The translations under genes were made by a program, and so were the position numbers. A model generated the notes under the pieces. The model did not search any database. It was not told the DNA's origin and saw only the letters and a list, made by a program, of their open reading frames with translations. A DNA stretch of 64,000 nucleotides. Origin: Caldovatus sediminis. GTDB lineage: Bacteria; Pseudomonadota; Alphaproteobacteria; Acetobacterales; Acetobacteraceae. Positions 55,866-64,000 of the stretch are shown here, one piece after another. Position 1 is the stretch's first letter; the number at the start of each line of letters is the position of its first letter. The stretch covers positions 1-64,000 of the forward strand of contig NZ_BMKS01000011.1 of NCBI RefSeq assembly GCF_014644455.1, in the 5' to 3' direction.

Positions 55866-56962
55866 AGCACGCGGCCCGTCCGCGGCTCGATCAGGTGCAT
55901 CTGGTTGAGGTCGGCGGCGAACGGCATCTTGCGCCCGCGCTCGGCCGGCACGGCGGGGTCGAGCCGCGCCGTCACCTCGTTGCCCTGCAGCGAGAAGATC
56001 ACCAGCGTCTCCATTCCCAGCGGCTCGATCACCTCGGGCGCCGCCTCGAAGGTGGCGATGTTCGGGCGGTCGAGGTTCTTCGGCTCCGTCAGGTGCTCCG
56101 GACGGATGCCGAACAGCACCTCGCCCCCGGCGAGGGGGGCGTAGCGCTGGGTGCGCTCCGCCGGCACCGGCAGCACGATGTCGCCGGGGAGGCGGAGGCG
56201 CAACGCCCCGGCGCCGTTCTCGAGCCGCGCCGGGATCATGTTCATCGCCGGCGAGCCGATGAAGCCGGCGACGAAGCGCGTCGCCGGACGATGGTAGAGC
56301 TCCTGCGGCGTGCCGACCTGCTCGATGATGCCCTGGTTCATCACCACCACGCGGTCGGCGAGGGTCATCGCCTCCACCTGGTCGTGGGTGACGTAGACCG
56401 TGGTGGTGCGGACCGTCTGGTGCACCTTCTTGATCTCGACGCGCATCTGCACGCGCAGCTTGGCGTCGAGGTTGGAGAGCGGCTCGTCGAACAGGAACAC
56501 CTTGGGGTCGCGCACGATGGCGCGGCCCATGGCGACGCGCTGGCGCTGCCCGCCGGAGAGCGCCTTGGGCTTGCGGTCGAGCAGCTCGCCGATGTCGAGG
56601 ATGCGCGCCGCGTTCTCCACCCGGCGGCGGATCTCGTCCTTCGGGAAGCGCCGCAGCGTGAGCCCGAAGGCCATGTTCTCGTACACCGTCATGTGCGGGT
56701 AGAGCGCGTAGTTCTGGAACACCATGGCGATGTCCCGGTCGCGCGGCGGGATGTCGTTGACCACCATGCCGCCGATCGCGATCTCGCCCGAGGAGATCTC
56801 CTCCAGCCCCGCGATCATGCGCAGCGTGGTGGACTTGCCGCAGCCCGAGGGGCCGACGAGGACGACGAACTCCTCGTCGGCGATCTCGAGGTCGATGCCC
56901 TTCACCGCCTGGACGCCGCCCTCGTACTCCTTGACGACCCTACGGAGCGATACCTGCGCCAT
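55862..56962 (-). CDS. Sugar ABC transporter ATP-binding protein (UgpC/MalK type)
   Basis: 366 aa. Walker [11 protein letters not shown], signature [16 protein letters not shown], Walker [14 protein letters not shown] and the switch His in VTHDQVEAM. The C-terminal TOBE-like regulatory domain ([14 protein letters not shown]) is the MalK/UgpC kind. It energises uptake through the two permeases encoded just before it. Its stop overlaps the SDR start. Confidence 0.95.
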   Translation of the reverse strand: MAQVSLRRVVKEYEGGVQAVKGIDLEIADEEFVVLVGPSGCGKSTTLRMIAGLEEISSGEIAIGGMVVNDIPPRDRDIAMVFQNYALYPHMTVYENMAFGLTLRRFPKDEIRRRVENAARILDIGELLDRKPKALSGGQRQRVAMGRAIVRDPKVFLFDEPLSNLDAKLRVQMRVEIKKVHQTVRTTTVYVTHDQVEAMTLADRVVVMNQGIIEQVGTPQELYHRPATRFVAGFIGSPAMNMIPARLENGAGALRLRLPGDIVLPVPAERTQRYAPLAGGEVLFGIRPEHLTEPKNLDRPNIATFEAAPEVIEPLGMETLVIFSLQGNEVTARLDPAVPAERGRKMPFAADLNQMHLIEPRTGRVL

Positions 56963-56975
56963 CGTGGACTTGCCC

Positions 56976-57884
56976 CTAGCCCTTGGTTGCGCCGGCGGTC
57001 AGGCCGGCGATGTAGTAGTCCATCAGGAAGGCGTAGATCAGCAGCGGCGGCAGCGCCGCCATGATCGCGCCGGCCATGATCATGCCCCACTGGAAGGTGT
57101 CGCCCCGGATCAGGTCGGAGACGATGCCGACGGTGAGCACCATCTGCTCCGAGCTGACCAGGAACACCATCGGATAGAGGAACTGCGCCCAGGAGACGGT
57201 GAAGGCGAAGATCGTGGCCGCCAGGATCCCGGGCAGCGCCACGGGGATGAAGATCTTCCACAGCATCTGGAAGTGGTTCGCGCCGTCGATCAGCGCCGCC
57301 TCGTCCAGCTCCTTCGGTATGGAGCTGAAGTAGCCGATCATGATCCAGGTGCAGAACGGCACCGTGATCGTCGGGTAGAGCAGCACCATGGCCCAGAGGT
57401 TGTTGTAGAGGCCGAGGCTGCCGATGGTCTGGAACAGCGGGATGAACAGCAGCGTCTCCGGCACCAGGTAGGTGAGGAACACGCCGGTGGCGAGCGTGGC
57501 GCTGCCCCAGAAGCGCATGCGGGCCAGCGCGAAGGCGGCGAGCAGCGAGATCACCATGGTGATCGCCACCGTGGACAGCGTGACGATCACCGAGTTGAGG
57601 AAGTGCCGCGGGTAGCTGCCGTGGTTGAGCAGCGCCCAGTAGTTCTCGAGCGTCGGGCTCTGGACGATCCACGGGTTGTTCGACAGGTCGGCGATCTCCG
57701 CGCTGCTCTTCAGGCTGGTCATCAGCATGTGGAAGGGCGGCGTGAGGAAGAACACCACGAACACCGCGAGCGCGACGTAGGCGCCGATCAGCGCCCAGCG
57801 TCGCTCGCGCCGGATGCTGCCGACCTTGCGGTAGAGCGGGGCGGCCGGGGCCGCTGTCGCCTCGGCGGCGGCGGTGACGCTCAT
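56976..57884 (-). CDS. Sugar ABC permease, MalG/UgpE-like
   Basis: 302 aa from the ATG at 57884, which overlaps the stop of permease 1 (ATGA). Six membrane segments and the EAA loop [20 protein letters not shown] are clear. A 25-residue Ala-rich N-terminus precedes the first helix. It lies 13 nt upstream of the ATPase gene. The 629-aa frame extending to 58865 is an antisense-like artefact of permease 1 in another frame. Confidence 0.93.
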   Translation of the reverse strand: MSVTAAAEATAAPAAPLYRKVGSIRRERRWALIGAYVALAVFVVFFLTPPFHMLMTSLKSSAEIADLSNNPWIVQSPTLENYWALLNHGSYPRHFLNSVIVTLSTVAITMVISLLAAFALARMRFWGSATLATGVFLTYLVPETLLFIPLFQTIGSLGLYNNLWAMVLLYPTITVPFCTWIMIGYFSSIPKELDEAALIDGANHFQMLWKIFIPVALPGILAATIFAFTVSWAQFLYPMVFLVSSEQMVLTVGIVSDLIRGDTFQWGMIMAGAIMAALPPLLIYAFLMDYYIAGLTAGATKG

Positions 57885-58831
57885 CCGGCCATCTCCCTGG
57901 AACGGCGGGTGACGTCGCGCAGCACGAACACCGCGAGCAGCGCGAGCACCGGGAACATGAACAGCGACACCGCGGCGCCGAGCGGGATGTCGCCCGACTG
58001 GATGCCGACCTGGAAGGCGTAGGTGCCGAAGATGTGCGTCCTGTCCTGCGGCCCGCCGTTGGTCAGGATCCGCACGATGTCGAAGTTGGCGAAGGTGACG
58101 ATCAGGCTGAACAGCACCGTGATGGCGATGATGTTCTTCATCATCGGCACCGTGACGTAGCGCAGCTTCTGCCACCCCGTCGCGCCGTCGATCGCCGCCG
58201 CCTCGTAGAGCTGGTCCGGCACGGACTTGAGCGCGGCGAGGTACATGATCATGAAGAAGGGCGCGCCGTACCAGACGTTGACCAGGATCACCGCGAAGCG
58301 CGCCCAGCCGGGCTCGCCGAGCCAGGCGACGGGCGGCGCGCCGATCCCCATCAGCATCCAGTTGATCGCGGAGTAGGAGGGATCGAACAGCCACCACCAG
58401 GCGAGCGTCGAGATCGCCGGCGGGATCACCCAGGGCACCAGCAGCATGCCGCGCCACTTGCGCTGCCCCTTGGCCGGCAGCGCGTGCAGCACATGCGCGA
58501 GGATGAACCCGATCAGCGCCTTCGCCACCACCGCGCCGACGGCGAAGATCACGCTCTGCATGATGACGAGCTGGAACGTCTCGCGCGAGAGCAGGAAGGC
58601 GAAGTTGTCGAGGCCGACGAAGCGCGTCATGCGCTTGTTCAGCATCGAGAGGTAGATCGCGTAGAAGAACGGCCAGACCACCAGCCCGCCGATCACCGTG
58701 AGCAGCGGCACGGTCAGCACGAAGGCGAGGGTCGAGCGCCGGCGCGCGAGCCTGCGCAGCGCCCCCGGCCGGGCAGGCGCGACGGCGGCCGGGGCAGGCG
58801 CCGGCGCCGCGAGGACGTTTCCGTCGGCCAT
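57881..58831 (-). CDS. Sugar ABC permease, MalF/UgpA-like
   Basis: 316 aa from the ATG at 58831, with GGGAGGG about 12 nt upstream. The EAA loop is EAAAIDGATGWQKLRYVTVP. The first helix (LAFVLTVPLLTVIGGLVVWP) follows an Ala/Pro-rich N-terminus. An upstream ATG at 58861 is a weaker start. It forms the inner-membrane channel with permease 2. Confidence 0.92.
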   Translation of the reverse strand: MADGNVLAAPAPAPAAVAPARPGALRRLARRRSTLAFVLTVPLLTVIGGLVVWPFFYAIYLSMLNKRMTRFVGLDNFAFLLSRETFQLVIMQSVIFAVGAVVAKALIGFILAHVLHALPAKGQRKWRGMLLVPWVIPPAISTLAWWWLFDPSYSAINWMLMGIGAPPVAWLGEPGWARFAVILVNVWYGAPFFMIMYLAALKSVPDQLYEAAAIDGATGWQKLRYVTVPMMKNIIAITVLFSLIVTFANFDIVRILTNGGPQDRTHIFGTYAFQVGIQSGDIPLGAAVSLFMFPVLALLAVFVLRDVTRRSREMAG

Positions 58832-58949
58832 GTGTCTCTCGGCCCTCCCTGAGACCTTCATTCATCCGGCCGCGACCCGGGGCGCCGCCGGTCGCCGGGG
58901 CCCGAGCGGAGCCGGGGAACAGCCGCCCGGGCCGGCGGCGGCCCCGCCG

Positions 58950-58986
58950 GCCCCGCCGGCGGGGCGAAGCGGGCGGCGCGCCGCCC
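58950..58986 (-). terminator. GC-rich palindromes after the binding-protein gene
   Basis: Two palindromes, GCCCCGCCGGCGGGGC (58950-58965) and GGGCGGCGCGCCGCCC (58971-58986), lie just after the binding-protein stop and before the permease genes. They would act as a partial terminator or a 3' stabiliser, so the binding protein is made in excess over the permeases, as is common in ABC operons. Confidence 0.5.
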
Positions 58987-58992
58987 GCGGCC

Positions 58993-60354
58993 TCAGCCGC
59001 GCTTGAAGCCCTCGACCTCCCGCTCGGCCCAGGCGAGCACGCGGTCCATCGGCTCCCGGTTCTGCACCAGCCGGGCGATCATCTTCGCCTGGATGCCCTG
59101 CTGGTACATCTGCACCGCGATCTCCGGCGGCGCCGGCGCGTAGGCGATGTTGGGCTCGGCGTTGTGGTGCGGCTTCACGGGGTAGTTGAACACCGTGCCG
59201 CGCGGCGGGCCGACGGTCGCCCAGGTGTCGAGGTCGGTCAGGGTGGCGAAGGGCGGGATGTCGTAGCCGTCGGAGGCGGCCACCATCTTCGCCACCTGAT
59301 CGCGCTGCGACAGGTGCTCGAGCAGCGCCTTCGCCGCCGGCTTGTTCTGGGCGAAGCTCCAGATGCCCCAGAAGAAGGGCAGATGCGGCACGAAGTGGCC
59401 GGCCGGCCCCTTCGGGCTCGGGAAGTGCCAGGTCTGCTCCGCCACCTGCGGCGCGTCGCGCTTGGCCACCGCCCAGGCGGAGGGCGGGTTGAAGATCAGC
59501 GCCGAGCGTCCCGCGATCAGCGCCCGGTTGTTGGTCGCGTCGTCGGCCGCGAACATCTCGTTCGGAATGTGCTGGAACAGCCGCACCGAGTACTCGAGCG
59601 CCTGCCTCAGCTTGTCGTTGTTGCGGATGGTGATGTTGCCGCGCGCGTCCACCATCTCGGCGCCGTAGCAGCGGAACAGCGCGCCGATCCAGTCGGTGGC
59701 GTCGGAGAAGGTGCCGGCCGGCAGCGCGAAGGGGAATCCCGCCTTGTTGCAGGCGTCGGCCGCGCGCAGGAACGTCTCCCAGTTCCACTGGTCCGCGCCG
59801 GGGCCGAGCCGCGTCTCGGCCGGGTACATGGCCTGCACGTCGATCCCCGCGTGCTGCTTCATCAGGTCGATGCGCGCGGCCGACCCCTTGTACTGGCTGC
59901 CCGAGGTCGCGGGGATGCCGTGCCAGCGCCCCTCGACCTTCGCCAGGTACTCGGAGGCCGGATTGACCGGGCCGTAGGCGCCGATCAGCCGGCCCATGAC
60001 GTCGTCCACCGGCTCCAGCAGCCGGTGGTGGTCGTGGATCAGCCAGGTCGAGAAGGCGAGGATGTCGTGGCCCCGGCGCGCCTGCGCCTCGGCGGCGATG
60101 GTCAGCAGCAGCTTGTTGCCGACCGAGGTGATGAACTCCAGCTGGACGTCGACGCGGTTCCTCTGCGCCCATTCGTTGACGATCTGGCGCATCGCGTCGT
60201 TGCCGGTCGGGACCCAGTGGTCCCAGAAGCCGACCGTGAGGCGTCCGCCCGCGGCCTGCCCGTGCACCGCCGGCGCCGCCAGGGCGGCGGCGGCGGCGCC
60301 CGCCACGCCCGCCCGCAGCACCTCGCGCCGTGTCGTTCCGCCGATTGCAGCCAT
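58993..60354 (-). CDS. Sugar ABC transporter substrate-binding protein
   Basis: 453 aa. Tat signal TTRREVLRAGVAGAAAAALA. The SBP family 1 pattern is visible (GRLTVGFWDHWVPTGNDAMR, then FSTWLIHDHHRLLEPVDDVM). A ribosome site (GGAGG) precedes the ATG by 10 nt. It captures the sugar or polyol in the periplasm for the permeases encoded downstream. It leads the operon; the ligand is unknown. Confidence 0.93.
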   Translation of the reverse strand: MAAIGGTTRREVLRAGVAGAAAAALAAPAVHGQAAGGRLTVGFWDHWVPTGNDAMRQIVNEWAQRNRVDVQLEFITSVGNKLLLTIAAEAQARRGHDILAFSTWLIHDHHRLLEPVDDVMGRLIGAYGPVNPASEYLAKVEGRWHGIPATSGSQYKGSAARIDLMKQHAGIDVQAMYPAETRLGPGADQWNWETFLRAADACNKAGFPFALPAGTFSDATDWIGALFRCYGAEMVDARGNITIRNNDKLRQALEYSVRLFQHIPNEMFAADDATNNRALIAGRSALIFNPPSAWAVAKRDAPQVAEQTWHFPSPKGPAGHFVPHLPFFWGIWSFAQNKPAAKALLEHLSQRDQVAKMVAASDGYDIPPFATLTDLDTWATVGPPRGTVFNYPVKPHHNAEPNIAYAPAPPEIAVQMYQQGIQAKMIARLVQNREPMDRVLAWAEREVEGFKRG

Positions 60355-60530
60355 TCTCGCACGTCCTCCCTGAGGGCTCTCCGGCCCTGGTTCAGTATGT
60401 CGGGAGGTTAGGCAGCGGCGCCGCCCGTTTGCAACACGATCCTATGACGTCCCCGGGATCCGGGCGGGCGCTTCCCGCGCGGCGTCCCGGCCCCTTGCCG
60501 GGACCCGCGCCCGGGCGGACGATGCGCCGC

Positions 60531-61673
60531 ATGAGCGAAACGCACCGCTTCGACGCCATCGTGATCGGCGCCGGCATCGCCGGCGCGGCCGCCGCCGCGC
60601 ACCTCGCCGAGACCCATCCGCGCCTCGTCCTCCTCGAGGCCGAGGAGAGCGCCGGCTACCATGCCACCGGCCGCTCCGCCGCGATCTGGATCCTCAACTA
60701 CGGCCCGCCCGACGTGCGGGCGATGAGCGCGGCGAGCCGCGGCTTCCTCGAATCCCCCCCGCCCGGGTTCGGCGAGGCGCCGCTGACGCGCCGCCGCGCC
60801 GTCGTCTTCCTCGCCCCCGCGGCGCAGCGCGCGCACCTCGCGGAGATGGTCGCCGCCGGGGAGGGGCTGGAATGGGCGGACCCGGCCGGGCTCCGCGCCG
60901 CCGTGCCGGCGCTCCGCCCGGACTACGCCGTCGCCGCGGCGATCGAGCGCGACGCCTTCGACATCGACGTCGCCGCGCTGCACCAGGGCTTCCTGCGCCA
61001 GGTCCGGGCGCGGGGCGGCACCCTCGCGCTGCGCCGTCGCGCCGCGCGGATCGCGCGCGCAGGCGGCGCGTGGCGGGTCGAGGCCGGCGGCGCCGTCTTC
61101 GCCGCGCCGCTCCTCGTCAACGCCGCCGGGGCCTGGGGCGACGAGGTGGCGCGGCTCGCCGGCCTCGCCCCGCTCGGGCTGCAGCCGAAGCGCCGCACGG
61201 CGCTGATCGTGGACCCCGGCCCCTACGACTGCGCCGACTGGCCGCTGCTCAACGACGCCGACCACACCTGGTACGTCCGCCCGGAGGCGCGGCGGAAGCT
61301 GCTCGTCAGCCCCGCCGACGAGACCGACATGGAGCCCTGCGACGCGCAGCCGGACGAGCTCGACGTCGCGATCGCGATCGAGCGCATGCGGCAGGCGCTC
61401 GACATCCCGGTGCGGCGCGTGGAGCACCGCTGGGCGGGCCTGCGCACCTTCACGCCGGACCGGAGCCTCGCGATTGGCCCGGGCGAGGCGGAGGGCTTCT
61501 TCTGGATGTGCGGGCAGGGCGGCTACGGCATCCAGACCGCGCCGGCGGCCGGGCGGCTGCTGGCGGCGCTGGTCGCGGGGCGCGATCCGGGGCCGGACCT
61601 GGCGCGCGTCGTGCCGCTGGTGGACCCGCGGCGGTTCGCGCCGGCCGGCGACGGGCGCCGAGGGGCCCGCTGA
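60531..61673 (+). CDS. DadA-like FAD-dependent amino-acid oxidoreductase
   Basis: 380 aa from the ATG at 60531 (a second ATG at 60522 is possible). FAD-binding GAGIAGAAAAAHLAE, then GYHATGRSAAIWILNYGPPD. The C-terminal substrate domain has RWAGLRTFTPDRSLAIGPGE and GQGGYGIQTAPAAGRLL. Relatives include D-arginine and D-amino-acid dehydrogenases, which pass electrons to the respiratory chain. It is divergent from the sugar ABC operon, so it may or may not belong to it. Confidence 0.88.
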   Translation: MSETHRFDAIVIGAGIAGAAAAAHLAETHPRLVLLEAEESAGYHATGRSAAIWILNYGPPDVRAMSAASRGFLESPPPGFGEAPLTRRRAVVFLAPAAQRAHLAEMVAAGEGLEWADPAGLRAAVPALRPDYAVAAAIERDAFDIDVAALHQGFLRQVRARGGTLALRRRAARIARAGGAWRVEAGGAVFAAPLLVNAAGAWGDEVARLAGLAPLGLQPKRRTALIVDPGPYDCADWPLLNDADHTWYVRPEARRKLLVSPADETDMEPCDAQPDELDVAIAIERMRQALDIPVRRVEHRWAGLRTFTPDRSLAIGPGEAEGFFWMCGQGGYGIQTAPAAGRLLAALVAGRDPGPDLARVVPLVDPRRFAPAGDGRRGAR

Positions 61674-61700
61674 CCGGGGCCGTCGCCCCGTGGCCCCGGC

Positions 61701-62255
61701 TCAGCGGCTGCGCGCCAGCACGGGGATCATGCGCGCCGCCACGTCGTCGCGCCGCACCAGCGCATGCCAGAGCGTCGCCAGCACGTGCAGCGCCACGAGG
61801 CCGAGCATCGCGTTCGAAAGCACCTCATGGACCCCCTTGAGGCTGCGGCGAAGACCGAGGGGGGCGAGCGGCGTCGGGATCTCGAACAGCCCCAGGACCG
61901 GCAGCGGGCGGCGGCCCGCCATCGCGGCGAGCAGGCCGGTGAGGGGCAGCAGCAGCATCAGGGCGTAGAGCGCGAGATGCACGGCCGGCGCCAGGCGTTC
62001 CTCCCAGGCCGGCCCGGTGGGGACCGGCTCCGCCGCGGCCGGACCAGCCGGCCGCGGCCACCGGCGCGCCAGGGCACGCGGCAGCACCAGCGCCAGCACC
62101 GCGAGGCCGATCAGGGCGTGGCTGCCGCTCAGCGTGACCTGCAGGAGCCCGCGGCCGACCTCGTCCATCACCTGCCCGAGCACCCAGGCGAGGCCGATGG
62201 CGGCGGCCATGGTCCAGTGCAGAGCGATGCTGAGGCGCGAGTAGCGTGGGGCCAT
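61701..62255 (-). CDS. Cytochrome b561 family protein
   Basis: 184 aa with four membrane helices. Haem-binding His residues are expected in SIALHWTMAAAIG, GSHALIGLAVLA, HLALYALMLLLPLTG and GLVALHVLATLWHAL. The Ala/Pro-rich loop at ~70-90 is longer than usual. It may carry electrons in the inner membrane. Stand-alone gene. Confidence 0.88.
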   Translation of the reverse strand: MAPRYSRLSIALHWTMAAAIGLAWVLGQVMDEVGRGLLQVTLSGSHALIGLAVLALVLPRALARRWPRPAGPAAAEPVPTGPAWEERLAPAVHLALYALMLLLPLTGLLAAMAGRRPLPVLGLFEIPTPLAPLGLRRSLKGVHEVLSNAMLGLVALHVLATLWHALVRRDDVAARMIPVLARSR

Positions 62256-62387
62256 CGGCGGGTCTCCTGCGCGCCGGGGGGCGGGCCCGGCGCGCAGGGT
62301 TATGGCCCGAGTCGCAGGCGCGCGTCCTTGATGTGATGCAACCCCGTGTGACGTATTGTCACGGCGGCGGCGCGGCGGGCGCGCCCG

Positions 62388-62594
62388 CTACGCTGCCGGC
62401 GGCGGCGGGCTCGCCGGCCGCCCGCGCTCGCTGCAGGCCCAGGCATGGCCATGGACGAGGCCTTCGTCGTAGGGCTCCCCGGCCGGCACGGCAGGCCCGA
62501 GGATCACCGGGGCGGGCCCGAGGCTTGGCCGCGCCTTCTCCCGCGCCCAGTCGTGGCCGTGCACCAGGCCCTCGTCGTAGCGGTCGTCCGCCAT
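62388..62594 (-). CDS. Small protein with two YDEGLVHGH repeats
   Basis: 68 aa. Two copies of the same short motif, RYDEGLVHGHDWA (residues ~5-17) and PYDEGLVHGHAWA (~41-53), are joined by a Pro/Ala-rich linker. The tail is Pro/Ala. It sits 41 nt after the isocitrate lyase stop on the same strand. I do not recognise the family. The paired His/Asp-rich motifs could bind a metal or act as a tandem docking sequence. Confidence 0.6.
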   Translation of the reverse strand: MADDRYDEGLVHGHDWAREKARPSLGPAPVILGPAVPAGEPYDEGLVHGHAWACSERGRPASPPPPAA

Positions 62595-62635
62595 GGTCCG
62601 TCCTCCTCGGTGCCCGTGATGCGCGCGGCGCGGCG

Positions 62636-63964
<1,329 letters not shown>

Positions 63965-64000
63965 CCGCGGTCTCCGTGATGGCGTGCGGTGCGTGAAGAA

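Overview
The window is a very GC-rich piece of an alphaproteobacterial chromosome. Gene content (imuA-imuB-dnaE2 behind a GTTC-N7-GTTC LexA box, Tat-exported binding proteins, ilv/leu gene order) suggests a Roseomonas-like member of the Acetobacteraceae. That placement is inference; there is no rRNA in the window to settle it.

Layout. 1-2549: end of a phage-type tail module (tail-tip protein, tailspike-like protein). 2585-8628: SOS mutagenesis operon orf92-imuA-imuB-dnaE2 behind a LexA box. 8629-15114: an accessory island with a coupled module of a damaged serine recombinase, a ParB and a RepB-like protein; a divergent small HTH protein with tandem operator-like palindromes; a VapBC/FitAB-like toxin-antitoxin pair; and a junction between an HsdR remnant and an IS630 remnant. 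15115-22328: a Fap-like functional-amyloid secretion locus, the most interesting part of the window. It holds a Gln/Asn-rich repeat protein, a small companion, a C39-type lipoprotein peptidase, three further exported proteins, a sigma-54 activator and a coiled-coil plus beta-barrel outer-membrane protein. A near-consensus -24/-12 promoter and a 16-bp palindrome lie upstream of the amyloid gene.

22810-27236: NitT/TauT-type ABC importer co-transcribed with an acyl-CoA-dehydrogenase-like flavoprotein and an AhpD-like protein. 27441-28635: decayed TonB receptor and phage-like fragments. 29212-31420: TauE-type exporter, TIGR02186 protein and UspA. 31641-34391: exported 5'-nucleotidase-type phosphatase and a membrane protein. 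34634-42880: housekeeping genes serB, miaA, ilvB-ilvN-ilvC, leuA (with a Leu-rich leader ORF) and dapB. 43058-49152: PRC-barrel protein, acyltransferase and the miaB-phoH-ybeY-corC operon. 49400-53915: DsbD/ScsB-like protein, a PEP-mutase-family enzyme and two small proteins. 53247-60354: CUT1-type sugar ABC operon running into an SDR, an Ldh2-type dehydrogenase and a small protein. 60531-63964: DadA-like flavoprotein, cytochrome b561, a small repeat protein and isocitrate lyase.

A dispersed ~75-108-bp palindromic repeat occurs five times. Four copies start at, or within about 10 nt of, the stop codon of a gene in the same orientation (serB, leuA, the dsbD-like gene and the 94-aa gene), so it looks like a 3'-end or terminator-like element family.
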